A stretch of 64,000 nt of DNA from Prevotella sp. UBA2754 (GCA_002353295.1 DEJG01000026.1:120234-184233), one strand, 5' to 3'. Shown: positions 27,458 to 37,471, counted from the first letter of the stretch. Program-made: numbers and translations. Notes: generated by a model not told the origin, from the sequence alone.

Positions 27458-30400
27458 TTATTCCACATTTTTTGCGTTTTGTTCATTCATATATTCTCGT
27501 GGTGACATACCGTAGAATTTCTTGAAGATTGTTGAGAAGGAGGCAGGGTTGTTAAAACCACAGGCATACATCACTTCAGTGATATTCATATTCTGGCTGG
27601 CCAGTAGATTGGCTGCTTGTTTCAGTCGGATATTACGGATGAAGTCGTGAGGTGTCTGACCGGTGATTTCCTTCATTTTGCGATGCAGGTGCACACGGCT
27701 GATACCTACCTCATCAGCTATTTGGTCAACGCTGAGGTCTGAATTCCCGATGTTTTTGTTGATGACAACCATCACGCGTTCCATGAGTTTATCGTCAGGC
27801 GACTTGATTTGCACGTCATCTACTTTCTGTTCCAGTATGTCCGTTCGACCATACTTCAGCCGAAGTAAATTGTGCGTGTGTATGAGGTTGATAATGGTAC
27901 GTCGCAGGATATCCATATTAAATGGTTTCACGATATATGCATCTGCCCCCGTCTCTAATCCTTCCAACTGGTCCTCATCACGGTTCTTGGCAGTTAATAG
28001 GATGACAGGTACATGACTGGTGACGGGATTGGTCTTGACCTTCGAACAAAGGGTATTACCATCCATTTCCGGCATCATGATATCCGATATGAGCAGGTCG
28101 GGTGTCGTCTTTAATATCTCTGTCAAGGCAGCCTTACCATTCTCACAGCCTATCACTTTATAATCACCGGAGAGCTCTTGGACGAGATAGTCTCTGATTT
28201 CCTGATCGTCCTCAGCAATGACAATCCGTTGTTGGTTGCCTTTGGGACGTTCTATGTGGTCGGGAGTACTGATAGTCATTTCCTCATCAAACAGACTGGT
28301 GGAGTGGGCTACCGTCTGTTTCTCTGTCAACATCTCTTCAGGTTTCAGATGTTCGTTGCCCAATGGAATGGTAACGATAAATTCACAACCTTGTCCGTCT
28401 GCATTGTTGCGGGCGGTAATAGTTCCATGATGCAGTTCCACCAGTGAACGGGTCAGGTCGAGGCCGATACCAGTACCCATATTACGGTCATTGATGCTGG
28501 AAGGCGACTGATAGAAACGTTCGAAGATGCGTTCCAACTTGTCCTCAGGAATCTTCTCGCCATTATCATAGACGCTGATAGTCGCTTGTTTCTCGTTGTG
28601 AGTAATGCGGATACGGATCATACCTCCCGTCGGTGTGAATTTAAAGGCATTCGACAGGATGTTTACAATTACCTTGTCGAAGTTGTCGCGATCAATCCAT
28701 ACAGGCAACATCTGTGCATCGTGTTCATAACTGAACTGGATATTCTTCGATTTGGCCTGTTGGGTAAACAGGGTGTGAATATCGCCTACGAAGTTGATAA
28801 GATCAGTTTCACACATTCGCATTTGCATCTGTCCTTTGTCAATCTTACGCAGATCCATCATTTGGTTGATCAGTCCTAGAATACGTTCGGCATTGCGACG
28901 AATAGTTTCATAGATGCTACGGCGATGTGGGTCATCATCTTGCTTCATGAGAGTGAGTAGCGGAGATACAATCAGTGTCATAGGTGTTCGTATCTCGTGA
29001 CTGATATTCATGAAGAAACGCAGTTTGGCTTCACCCATCTCCTCGGCATGGATATGTTCCTGGAGACGCAGATGGTTCTGTTCCTGATGACGGCGGTATT
29101 GCAGATATTTCCATACTGCCAGAGCAATGGTAAGCAGGTAGATCAAATAGGCGATATAGGTACGATACCAGGGGGCATGGATGTAGACTGTAAAACACCG
29201 TTCCTCAGTCGCTTGGTTGTTGCGATAACCCACGACACAGAAGTCGTAGTTGCCTGGCGACATGTGGCTGAAGGTTATTTCATGAACGCCAACAGGCAGT
29301 TGTACCCAATCTTCGTTGTTAATCCGATAACTGTAATAGATATGCTCCGGATTATCGTAAGTCAGCGTCGATAGCTGGATGGAGAAGGAGTTGTCACTAT
29401 AACTGAGTTCGAAACGTTTGGAGGCAAAGGCAGTGGTATCCGTCACATGATACCATCCGGATTCGGTCATCGGATTCACCTGTTCTCCGTTGATGAGGAA
29501 AGCCGTAAGCTTCACGTCAGCTTTCCATTTGCTTTGTTTGATATCTGATGGGTTAAACCAGGTAATGCCGCCGACGCCACCCATCAGGATGTTACCTTGG
29601 GGGGTAAAGCAGGATGCACCATCGCTGAATTCATTACTTTGCAGTCCGTTGTCGACAAAGAAGCTTTGAGTCAGATGAGTCTTGGGGTTATGGCGGTAGA
29701 GTCCATGATCTGTACCTATCCACATCGTCCCTTCTTTGTCAAACTGGATAGAGGCAATGCCGTTATCTGCCAATCCTTTCTCAGAAGTCAGATGTTCCAG
29801 CTTCTTGGTGACCATATCATACCGGTAAAGACCGTTATTGGTACCTATCCATAGTTTCTGATCAGCTTCTTTAGCCTCTCTGACAGCTATTCCGTAATTC
29901 AAGGTGTTGACGCCTCCAAAGGTATTCGTCCAGCTTTCAGTAGCAATATCCAGACAGCAGATACCCATCGTGGTGGCTGTATAAATTCGTTGGCCGTCTG
30001 GAGAAATCGACAACCCTGAGATATAGTTGTTGACAATATGGTTAATTTTGCGGTCATCATCGGAATGATCCTTGACAACGTATGCTTTCAGTTCACCAGT
30101 TTGCGGATGGAGTCGTAACAAGCCGTCACCCATCGTACCTAACCAGAGGATGCCCTGTGGGTCACATACTATTCCAAACACACTGGTGTCATCACCTTGT
30201 GGCAGACTCTGATGGTGTACCGTCTTGGTCTTGGCATCAATCCATCCGCATCCTTCACGGAATGTTCCAAACCAGATGCGTCCCTGCTTGTCCTCCGTAA
30301 TGGCAAGCACGGTGCCGGGGAAATTCTCTTTGTAGTGGTGTACTAAGTGGTGTTTCTCGTCAAAGCAGTAGAGCCCGTCTTTATCCGTTCCAATCCATGC

Positions 30401-31462
30401 CCATCCCTTACTGTCGACAAAGACACTGGAGACACAAGCCTCACCCATGACATTCAGAGATCCCAGTTTATAGCCCATATACTTGAAGGAGGTTTCCGAA
30501 CGGGGTTGCATAAAGACACCTTTTTGCAAGAGTCCCAGCCAAACATTGCCTGTGCGGTCCTCTACGATGCTATAGCATTTACTGAGAGCGAGATTGATTT
30601 CCTGACAGTTGTATGGGTTGTCGGTGAGGATGCCCGTTTCCGGGTTGAAGATAGCCACCCCCTTACCATCGAATCCCAAGAGCAGTTCTCCTTTCCGGTT
30701 ACGGTAGATTTCCACAACAGAACGGTTGCCGGTTACTTCCACATGCTCGAAGTTGCCCTTTTCTGTTTTCACGAAAAGACCGTTATGCGATGTGCCGACA
30801 TATATCTTGCCGTCTTTACCCTCACAGACACTGCGTAGTCGGGTGTGAAACGAAGGATCGTCAAAGTAGCGTGTACTCTTGTTGCCATCCCAACAGATGA
30901 GTCCACTCTCTTCAGTGACCAGCCACATGCGTTGATGACTGTCTTCTATCATTTTGTGAATACCGACGAGGCCTTTCAGTGCACCGCCAATCTGGTGGGC
31001 ATTCTCCTTGTCGGTCAGTCGCAACAGTCCGTGTCCTGATGTGCCAATCATGATGTCACCATTCTGTCGTTCCAAGAAACAGGTGACATAGGGTGGTAGA
31101 ACGTGTCCTTGCAGATCGTGGACCTTGATATTCTTAAACTGATAGTTGTTATACGATTGCAGTGCCCCATACATTCCTATATAGAAAAGTCCGTTGCGGT
31201 CTTGTAGGATACAGTTCACGTAGTTGCTCGCCATACCTTGGTGTGCGACAGTTTCTTTTTTGATGACTTGGAACTGGTAGCCGTCATACTTGTTCAGTCC
31301 GTTGCGGGTGGCAACCCAGATAAAACCGTCACGGTCTTGATAGACCTGACTGATAAAACTGCTTGACAGTTGCTTGTCGGCATCATACAACTTACCTACC
31401 TGAGCTTGTGAACTTAGGATGAGTAGTAATGCGGTTACGGTTAGTAGAAGGCTTCTTTTCAT
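27458..31462 (-). CDS. Hybrid two-component system sensor/regulator (HTCS)
   Basis: A 1334-residue one-polypeptide sensor and transcription factor. In order: signal peptide (1-20), periplasmic two-component propeller repeats (about 30-640; repeated DxxGxxWxGT units), Y_Y_Y domain (about 690-760), membrane helix about 767-788, HisKA with SHEIRTP (His822), HATPase (N-box NILSNAFKF near 934, GTGIGL near 997), receiver with phospho-acceptor Asp1127 in LLISDIMMPEMDG, and AraC-type helix-turn-helix (about 1230-1330). The G1 box reads DNGEKIP rather than DxGxG. Such regulators bind an oligosaccharide in the periplasm and activate nearby uptake genes. The ATG overlaps the propeller lipoprotein stop (ATGA) and GH13 follows by one base. 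Confidence 0.95.
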   Translation of the reverse strand: MKRSLLLTVTALLLILSSQAQVGKLYDADKQLSSSFISQVYQDRDGFIWVATRNGLNKYDGYQFQVIKKETVAHQGMASNYVNCILQDRNGLFYIGMYGALQSYNNYQFKNIKVHDLQGHVLPPYVTCFLERQNGDIMIGTSGHGLLRLTDKENAHQIGGALKGLVGIHKMIEDSHQRMWLVTEESGLICWDGNKSTRYFDDPSFHTRLRSVCEGKDGKIYVGTSHNGLFVKTEKGNFEHVEVTGNRSVVEIYRNRKGELLLGFDGKGVAIFNPETGILTDNPYNCQEINLALSKCYSIVEDRTGNVWLGLLQKGVFMQPRSETSFKYMGYKLGSLNVMGEACVSSVFVDSKGWAWIGTDKDGLYCFDEKHHLVHHYKENFPGTVLAITEDKQGRIWFGTFREGCGWIDAKTKTVHHQSLPQGDDTSVFGIVCDPQGILWLGTMGDGLLRLHPQTGELKAYVVKDHSDDDRKINHIVNNYISGLSISPDGQRIYTATTMGICCLDIATESWTNTFGGVNTLNYGIAVREAKEADQKLWIGTNNGLYRYDMVTKKLEHLTSEKGLADNGIASIQFDKEGTMWIGTDHGLYRHNPKTHLTQSFFVDNGLQSNEFSDGASCFTPQGNILMGGVGGITWFNPSDIKQSKWKADVKLTAFLINGEQVNPMTESGWYHVTDTTAFASKRFELSYSDNSFSIQLSTLTYDNPEHIYYSYRINNEDWVQLPVGVHEITFSHMSPGNYDFCVVGYRNNQATEERCFTVYIHAPWYRTYIAYLIYLLTIALAVWKYLQYRRHQEQNHLRLQEHIHAEEMGEAKLRFFMNISHEIRTPMTLIVSPLLTLMKQDDDPHRRSIYETIRRNAERILGLINQMMDLRKIDKGQMQMRMCETDLINFVGDIHTLFTQQAKSKNIQFSYEHDAQMLPVWIDRDNFDKVIVNILSNAFKFTPTGGMIRIRITHNEKQATISVYDNGEKIPEDKLERIFERFYQSPSSINDRNMGTGIGLDLTRSLVELHHGTITARNNADGQGCEFIVTIPLGNEHLKPEEMLTEKQTVAHSTSLFDEEMTISTPDHIERPKGNQQRIVIAEDDQEIRDYLVQELSGDYKVIGCENGKAALTEILKTTPDLLISDIMMPEMDGNTLCSKVKTNPVTSHVPVILLTAKNRDEDQLEGLETGADAYIVKPFNMDILRRTIINLIHTHNLLRLKYGRTDILEQKVDDVQIKSPDDKLMERVMVVINKNIGNSDLSVDQIADEVGISRVHLHRKMKEITGQTPHDFIRNIRLKQAANLLASQNMNITEVMYACGFNNPASFSTIFKKFYGMSPREYMNEQNAKNVE

Positions 31463-32925
31463 TTCGTTTTCGTCGTTATGCGTCGTTCGCTTTCTATTTC
31501 TATTCCCATCCTTCGGGAATTGGTTTTTACGGGTCGATTGGTAAAATCGGGCGTGTTGTAAGAGTCCAACAGGTCACGGTAGTAATGTTTGGGGTCCTGT
31601 TGAGGTAGCATAAAGGGTTTGGTAGCCTTTCCGTTTTCTATGGACGAGAGGTAGATACGGGAGTAGAGCCCATCGTCCCGTCTGCTGGTAAACAGGAACC
31701 AATGACTGTTGCCTGTCCAGTTATGGAAACTCTCCGATTCCTTGCTGTTCACTTCATTCAACGGTCGGGTCTCTCCTGTTTGTAAGTCTAACAACCAAAG
31801 GTCGGCCTCCGGGTGCCAGATAGAGAAATAGCCATAATTTGCCTGAGTGTACATGATGTATTTACCGTCGTATGACGGACGGGGCCAGGTGATGCTCTTT
31901 TGCATTTTGTCGGCTTGAATCAGTGTGTCCACTTGCTGACCTATTTTCCCTGTCTGCTCGTCAAAGGCTACTCGGCATAGGTTATATCGTTCTTGATCGT
32001 AGTCTGTAGGATAGAGTTGTCGTTTTGCTGTGAGGTAGTAGAGCCATTTCCCGTCAGGTGAGAATACAGGGCAATTCTCCGCCCACAACAGTTTCATGGT
32101 CAACGTATCTCTCAGAATGGTTTGTGTCTCAGTGTCATAGACAAACACATCGGATTTGGAGTCATACACCTCAATGCGTTTTTGGTTGGCAAAATGGAAC
32201 ATCTGACTGGTGACATTGGTCGAGAAAGCACAATAACGGCCTCCCGGATGCCAATAGGGATAGACCATCGAACCGCCCAGGAATTCGTTCTTGGCCTGCA
32301 ACAGCTCGTCCTTACCCTGTCGGTGTATGATGGTAGCACCATTGGCACCACGTGCATGAAACACATACTGATCAGGGTTGGTACGATTGGGAGTGTGACA
32401 GTTGATACACATACCACCGATGTGCGTATTCACCAGCAAAGGTTCCTCATCGAAATTTGAAAGATTACGCTGATAAATGCCCATTTTACTGTATATCTGA
32501 TAGCTGGGAGGGATGCGCCGATAGGTAATTCCCCATTCATCCAACGGCTCGTTGCTGACATAGATGGGAAATTCCTGATAAGCAGTCCATTGCCCATCCT
32601 TTTCTGCATAGACCTGTATCATCAGTTTTCCTCCCTTGTTTTTCTCCAACAGCTGGTGCCAGTCGTCTATATCAAAGTCGGCATAAGTACCATTTACATG
32701 CAGTTCTCCGCCTTTCGTACCTTTCACCGTCACGTCCATCCTTGTTACCTCGTCATCAGCCATCGCAAAGTCCAAAGGAGCGATATCCGTAGGAATGGTC
32801 ACTCCAGTGTAGTCGGGATAAATAGCAGGCAGTTGATTCACCTTCACGGCATTCTGGGGCCGAGAGTGGCATCCTGTCAAAAGAATCAATAGCAGGGGCA
32901 ATATATAACGTAATTCGTTTCTCAT
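31459..32925 (-). CDS. TolB-like (PD40) beta-propeller lipoprotein with a single CxxCH haem motif, copy 1
   Basis: A 488-residue envelope lipoprotein (lipobox LLTGC, Cys19). An N-terminal region is followed by CINCH at residues 173-177, a c-type haem attachment motif set in MCINCHTPNRTNP. Propeller blades follow with PD40-type repeats (PVFSPDGKWLYYLT near 285, RPSYDGKYIMYT near 349, SHWFLFTSRRDDGLYSRIY near 407). The function is unknown to me. The gene lies eight bases after the DUF6057-like gene and overlaps the HTCS start by four bases, so the three are a coupled unit. A clear paralogue lies at 34380-35846 with the motif conserved. Haem attachment is predicted, not shown. Confidence 0.8.
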   Translation of the reverse strand: MRNELRYILPLLLILLTGCHSRPQNAVKVNQLPAIYPDYTGVTIPTDIAPLDFAMADDEVTRMDVTVKGTKGGELHVNGTYADFDIDDWHQLLEKNKGGKLMIQVYAEKDGQWTAYQEFPIYVSNEPLDEWGITYRRIPPSYQIYSKMGIYQRNLSNFDEEPLLVNTHIGGMCINCHTPNRTNPDQYVFHARGANGATIIHRQGKDELLQAKNEFLGGSMVYPYWHPGGRYCAFSTNVTSQMFHFANQKRIEVYDSKSDVFVYDTETQTILRDTLTMKLLWAENCPVFSPDGKWLYYLTAKRQLYPTDYDQERYNLCRVAFDEQTGKIGQQVDTLIQADKMQKSITWPRPSYDGKYIMYTQANYGYFSIWHPEADLWLLDLQTGETRPLNEVNSKESESFHNWTGNSHWFLFTSRRDDGLYSRIYLSSIENGKATKPFMLPQQDPKHYYRDLLDSYNTPDFTNRPVKTNSRRMGIEIESERRITTKTK

Positions 32926-32933
32926 ACCTTAAT

Positions 32934-34175
32934 TTATATAAAGAACATATCTTCCGCTTTCTGGAATGACTCTTGCGCCTTCTGGAAGAAAGGATGCTGT
33001 TGCAGGCGTTCAGGGTGCTCAGCCAGAGGGCGCATCTCCTGAGCCCATTTACTATAGTTGGCTGTCTCTTCCAGAATAGCCAAGTATTTCAATGCTACTT
33101 GGTAGTTGCCGATAATGAGATTGGTCTCCACCAGTCGTTTGAGAGCCCTTCCGCTTTTGTTGTAGTTTGGTATGAACTCCATCGCTTCAAAAGCAGAGCG
33201 TTGCGCTACAGTGGGCATATTCATCAGCATGGCTATGTCGCTCACCATGAATGCTGCTACCAGACTTTCAAAATTGACCCTCATGTGCAACCCATTCGAA
33301 CTGAAGATAGCAGGTGCCTGCAGTTCTTCAGGTACCACCATACTGGCAAACAATTCCGTACGATCCATCTGTCCCGTCTCGTAACTGGCTACCTTAACGG
33401 CACTGGCTACTGTTACGGAATTCGGATAACGGTATTTCTCTATCATATCACTCCACGCCCCTAAGCGCATCAGCATATCGCATTCCATTTGCTCGTAGCT
33501 CCCTATGTTCCGTTCTGTACCCCAGTAATAGTCAACACCTCTGGCAATTCGTTGAAGCGGATAAGGCGTCACCCACGAACTGCCTAATAAGCAAGCTGCA
33601 AATAACGTAGCAGTCAGTGGTACCCAACGGATACAACAAAGCACCAACAGAATGGCTGCAGGACCGACTAACCAATACATCACGGGTATCATCATGCAAC
33701 TGGTGATTACTCGTAGTTTCTTGTTCGATGGCATCAGCACCATGACTGCCATTACCAAAATGACAGCGATAGTTGGTGTGAGTGGCACTTCGGGAATCAT
33801 CGCCAGACGCCCTAATGCCAGTGGCACCATCAGGGAAAGGGCAAAACGATAAGCGTTTTTCAGGGTTGGAAAGGCTCGTTGCAGCAATTGGGCAGACAAC
33901 CATTGTTCCACCAAAAACAATGCTGTATAGATGACGGCGCCACTAAGCGGATTGATGAAATATTGTACAAGAAATTCTCCAATATATTGTGCCATTCCAC
34001 CTGGTACTGTCACTCTTTCCAAGAAATAGCTACTATTCCATAGGAACAGCACCATCGTTTCCCTCATGACCAGCACATAAGGGAAGTAAAAATTCCAAAA
34101 GCAGAAGACTCCTATCAAGGTTAATAGTAAGAGTATCTGTTGCCAATAGTTAGAAACAACATTCTTCAACATCAT
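32934..34175 (-). CDS. DUF6057-like polytopic membrane protein, copy 1
   Basis: A 413-residue inner-membrane protein of unknown function; I recall this type as DUF6057. The N-terminal half (about 1-210) has several hydrophobic helices, including WQQILLLLTLIGVFCFWNFYF and a conserved-looking VPGGMAQYIGEFLVQYF. The C-terminal half (about 230-413) is soluble and helical, reminiscent of TPR arrays. It is the first gene of a four-gene operon with the haem-propeller lipoprotein, the HTCS and GH13. The longer paralogue at 35843-37471 keeps the PGG-A-GEF-VQ motif. Start is one of two adjacent ATGs. Confidence 0.75.
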   Translation of the reverse strand: MMLKNVVSNYWQQILLLLTLIGVFCFWNFYFPYVLVMRETMVLFLWNSSYFLERVTVPGGMAQYIGEFLVQYFINPLSGAVIYTALFLVEQWLSAQLLQRAFPTLKNAYRFALSLMVPLALGRLAMIPEVPLTPTIAVILVMAVMVLMPSNKKLRVITSCMMIPVMYWLVGPAAILLVLCCIRWVPLTATLFAACLLGSSWVTPYPLQRIARGVDYYWGTERNIGSYEQMECDMLMRLGAWSDMIEKYRYPNSVTVASAVKVASYETGQMDRTELFASMVVPEELQAPAIFSSNGLHMRVNFESLVAAFMVSDIAMLMNMPTVAQRSAFEAMEFIPNYNKSGRALKRLVETNLIIGNYQVALKYLAILEETANYSKWAQEMRPLAEHPERLQQHPFFQKAQESFQKAEDMFFI

Positions 34176-34194
34176 GTCAGATAAATTCCGAATG

Positions 34195-34202
34195 CAAAGA
34201 TA
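34195..34202 (-). promoter_or_regulatory. -7 box for the DUF6057/propeller/HTCS/GH13 operon
   Basis: TATCTTTG on the minus strand, an exact consensus match 19 nt before the ATG at 34175 and downstream of the terminator element of the preceding operon. Confidence 0.6.
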
Positions 34203-34253
34203 ACAATAATCTGCCTAACTTCCAAATAAAACGGGGAAAAGTTAAGGGCATTG

Positions 34254-34349
34254 CAAAAAGGGCGTTGCAATCACTGCAATGCCCTTCCATTGAAATTTTA
34301 CTCTTAACCTAAGTACTTCTAGGATAGAAGACTCATTCGGTTATTCAGT
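34254..34349 (-). repeat. Left arm of outer inverted repeat, containing a terminator
   Basis: Read on the minus strand, this aligns with 49627-49733 over roughly 100 bp at high identity by eye. It contains a CTTCTA-TCC-TAGAAG hairpin, then GGGCATTGCAgtgatTGCAACGCCC followed by five T residues, which is a Rho-independent terminator for the propeller gene ending at 34380. Confidence 0.88.
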
Positions 34350-34379
34350 TAAGTATAGTGTTATTTGAGTTGGTCTTTT

Positions 34380-35846
34380 TCATTTTGACTTCACTTTGAC
34401 TTTTTCACGCTTACTCTCCAACAGTTTCCGCCTGAATTCATGCGCATCTATCTCCACCTGAGTTTTGGTAAAGTCGGGTACGTTGTATGATTGCATCATC
34501 TCACGGTAGTATTTTCGAGGATTACGCTGGGGTAATAGGAAAGGTTTTGTTACCTCCCCTTTGCTATTAATACTTGAAATATAAAGACGAGCGTACAATC
34601 CGTCATCTTTTTTACTGGAGTAAACAAACCAATGGCTATTTCCACTCCAATTATGAAAACTTTCCGCCCATTTGCTGTTTAACATCTTCAACTCTTTACA
34701 TTCTCCCGTTCTCATGTCCATCAACCAAAGATCAGCATCATCCTGACATACAGGAAAGTTCCCCCTGCCAGAGACTGTGTACATGAGCCATCTCCCATCA
34801 TAACTGGGGCGCACTAAAGTATAACTTAATCCTGTAGAAGGTCCGTTGAGCAGCGTATCCACCTGTTCACCAAGCATTCCCCTTTCAGCATCGAACGCAA
34901 TTCTGCAAATAGAGCATTTCACCTTATCGTATTCGTATGGAACATTGCAAGACTTTGATGTACTGTAGTAGAGCCATTTCCCATCATGCGAGAATGCAGG
35001 AAAAATTTCAAGGTCTTCTGTTCGTAGTAGAGGCGACAGTATCAATTGATTACTGCGGACATCCCATATCTCAACGTCACTAAATGTATGAAACACTTCC
35101 AATCGTTGTCCTCTTCCTGTAAAAAAAGCCTGATGCACACTATTGGTAGATATCGCACAATAGTTTCCGTTAGGATGCCAATAGCTATATGAGCCGGCAG
35201 CTTTTGTTTCTGGTATTTTGGTATCTATGAACTCGAGTTCTCCATCTTTCAATAGCATCGTTCCGCCTCCTTCTCCACGAATCTGCATCGTTGCGCGATT
35301 AGGATTGGTACGGTTAGCTGTATGACAGTTCATGCAAAATCCAGGGACTAAGGTCTTAGTTACAATAGCATATTCATCGAAGGTACTGATAGATCGTTGA
35401 TAGATACCCATGTCGCCTCCCTTCTCGTATCCTGGTGCTATCCGCCGATAGGTTAATCCCCATTCGTCAAGAGTCTCATTACTAACATAGACGTCAAAAT
35501 CCTTATATTGAGTCCATTGACTATTTTTTTCCACACAAACGGTAAAAGTAATTTTCCCACCACGATTATTTTCTGTCAGCTTGTGCCATGTACCTATTTC
35601 AAAATCTGCCCAATCCCCATTGACATGAAGTTCTCCGCTTTTACTTCCCTTTGCTACAACATCTATGCCGTCAATATCTTCATCTAAGAAATTGAAATTC
35701 AAGGGAGCTATACCAACAGGAACGGTGACCCCAATGTAATCAGGATAAATGGGAGGATAACTATCTGCCATCTTCACATCCGTTGGACTATTGCTGCATG
35801 ACGCAAATGCTATAAACAGGAAAAATGTCAGTATCTCATTTCTCAT
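34380..35846 (-). CDS. TolB-like (PD40) beta-propeller lipoprotein with CxxCH, copy 2
   Basis: A 488-residue paralogue of the protein at 31459-32925, the same length and clearly alignable throughout. Lipobox FASC (Cys17). The haem motif CMNCH is at residues 171-175, again followed by NRTNP. PD40-type blades include PAFSHDGKWLYYST, RPSYDGRWLMYT and SHWFVYSSKKDDGLYARLYI. Conservation of CxxCH in both copies argues that it is functional. Its ATG overlaps the stop of the DUF6057-like gene as ATGA. The electron-transfer or sensing role is unknown. Confidence 0.8.
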   Translation of the reverse strand: MRNEILTFFLFIAFASCSNSPTDVKMADSYPPIYPDYIGVTVPVGIAPLNFNFLDEDIDGIDVVAKGSKSGELHVNGDWADFEIGTWHKLTENNRGGKITFTVCVEKNSQWTQYKDFDVYVSNETLDEWGLTYRRIAPGYEKGGDMGIYQRSISTFDEYAIVTKTLVPGFCMNCHTANRTNPNRATMQIRGEGGGTMLLKDGELEFIDTKIPETKAAGSYSYWHPNGNYCAISTNSVHQAFFTGRGQRLEVFHTFSDVEIWDVRSNQLILSPLLRTEDLEIFPAFSHDGKWLYYSTSKSCNVPYEYDKVKCSICRIAFDAERGMLGEQVDTLLNGPSTGLSYTLVRPSYDGRWLMYTVSGRGNFPVCQDDADLWLMDMRTGECKELKMLNSKWAESFHNWSGNSHWFVYSSKKDDGLYARLYISSINSKGEVTKPFLLPQRNPRKYYREMMQSYNVPDFTKTQVEIDAHEFRRKLLESKREKVKVKSK

Positions 35847-37471
35847 TTCTCGTCATGATTAGGGGCTTCAACACGTTGAACTCTCGTTTTCATCATTCTG
35901 TTTACATAATCGACATACGGAGAACCCATTATTCTTCCGCCGCTTGCTATTGCGTTCAGGGCATCCGCATAACCTTTAGGCATTTGCTGATAGCCACCTT
36001 TGCGTTCTACCATCGGCAAAGCCCTTCTAAACGGACCGATTTTGCTGTCAAGTAGCAGTTGACCCATATAATAGTCAAGAGCCATCTTGTTATTGTTATT
36101 CTCCATAAAGAGACGACCAAACATATCGTCGATTCCTAAATAATAAAACAACAGATCCTGACGGAATCGAAGACTGCGCTGCTTTCCATATAATGGGTGA
36201 GTATTAATTTTTGCCTCATTCCCCAGTAATTCCTCTGCTTCTTTTGCCCAAGAACGATAGAAAAGAGACTCTTTTAGTTTCAGAATATGTTTAGCTGCAA
36301 TTTCATAATGTCCATTGACAATCATGCATTCAGCTATTCGCTTTGTACAACGACCACTCAGCTGGCCAGTCAAGAGTCCTTCCTGTACATCAAACATATA
36401 ACGAAGGGCTGCATTCACCATACCAAGGCGCCAGAGAGCTTCTGCAGATGGAAACATCATGGCTGTGTTCTCCCTTGTGTATGGCATGACGAGTGCGTCT
36501 TCACCATTCTGATAAAAATCGAACATCCTCTCAGCAAGTTGCCGTTTTTGAGAGAGAGCGAGATTAACACAGACGGAACTGAAAGCTGTTTGCACTTGAT
36601 AGCGCTCTGCCCGTTCTATCACTTCGTCCCAACACTCATTCCTCACCAGATAATCCTGTATCATCAGTTCATTGTTATCCTTGTCAAAACCCAATTTTAC
36701 TACTTGCCATGCTACCAAAAGGCAGAAAATGCCATACACTGAGTAGAGAACCGGTCCTCGTCTTGTGTTAACAAAGCTGAGATTGAAAAACAAATACTCT
36801 CCTATCACCGACAAGGGGATTACCCACATCAGGGGACAGGTTTCTAATGGCAAACTGTAAAACAAAGTAGGTGTCAAGACCATCTCCAAAGGCAGTTGGT
36901 CAAGTACAAAGGTATAAGCCAGTAAGACAATGGCCAGCAAATAAACGATATACAGGCATCCCCATACCTTCAGTTTTGTTATACGCAGTAGCACATAAAG
37001 GAAAGCCATTGGACCTGCTATCCAAAATAAGACTGGTAGAATTGCTAAATCGCATATCAGGCCTTTTATTCCTTTCGAAGTGTTCAGCCTGAAGGTAAGG
37101 ACAACCAACAAAACAGCTACAACGTATCCTAACAACACATGCGGATCGCCCAACAAACCAAATAACAGCATCGCAGGTAGCCACCCCACAATTTTGGCAA
37201 AAGCAGAAAAAAGTACAGCCAGCAACAATGCTCCAAGCCATGGTATATAGTAGAACTGTACTATAAATTCACCCAGCCACTTGGCAAAACCACCTGGTAC
37301 GCATAAACTATTGGAAAGATAGTCATCAGTCCAAAGAAATAGTTGAAACTGTTCTTGATAGGATAATGTATGAGGAAAGCCCAAAAACCAAAACAGAAAT
37401 GTAGCCACAGCAAAACTACCCAGCAGTAATACTTGCCGATGATTGTAGATAATAGTTCTTGCCTGTATCAT
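35843..37471 (-). CDS. DUF6057-like polytopic membrane protein, copy 2
   Basis: A 542-residue paralogue of the protein at 32934-34175, with a longer C-terminal region. Hydrophobic helices occupy about residues 10-255, including the shared motif VPGGFAKWLGEFIVQFYYIP near residue 58. A soluble helical region (about 260-540) suggests TPR-like packing. It overlaps the second propeller gene by four bases. A terminator hairpin separates it from the upstream susD, and I see no clean -7 box, so it may depend on read-through from the susC-susD operon. Confidence 0.75.
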   Translation of the reverse strand: MIQARTIIYNHRQVLLLGSFAVATFLFWFLGFPHTLSYQEQFQLFLWTDDYLSNSLCVPGGFAKWLGEFIVQFYYIPWLGALLLAVLFSAFAKIVGWLPAMLLFGLLGDPHVLLGYVVAVLLVVLTFRLNTSKGIKGLICDLAILPVLFWIAGPMAFLYVLLRITKLKVWGCLYIVYLLAIVLLAYTFVLDQLPLEMVLTPTLFYSLPLETCPLMWVIPLSVIGEYLFFNLSFVNTRRGPVLYSVYGIFCLLVAWQVVKLGFDKDNNELMIQDYLVRNECWDEVIERAERYQVQTAFSSVCVNLALSQKRQLAERMFDFYQNGEDALVMPYTRENTAMMFPSAEALWRLGMVNAALRYMFDVQEGLLTGQLSGRCTKRIAECMIVNGHYEIAAKHILKLKESLFYRSWAKEAEELLGNEAKINTHPLYGKQRSLRFRQDLLFYYLGIDDMFGRLFMENNNNKMALDYYMGQLLLDSKIGPFRRALPMVERKGGYQQMPKGYADALNAIASGGRIMGSPYVDYVNRMMKTRVQRVEAPNHDEK

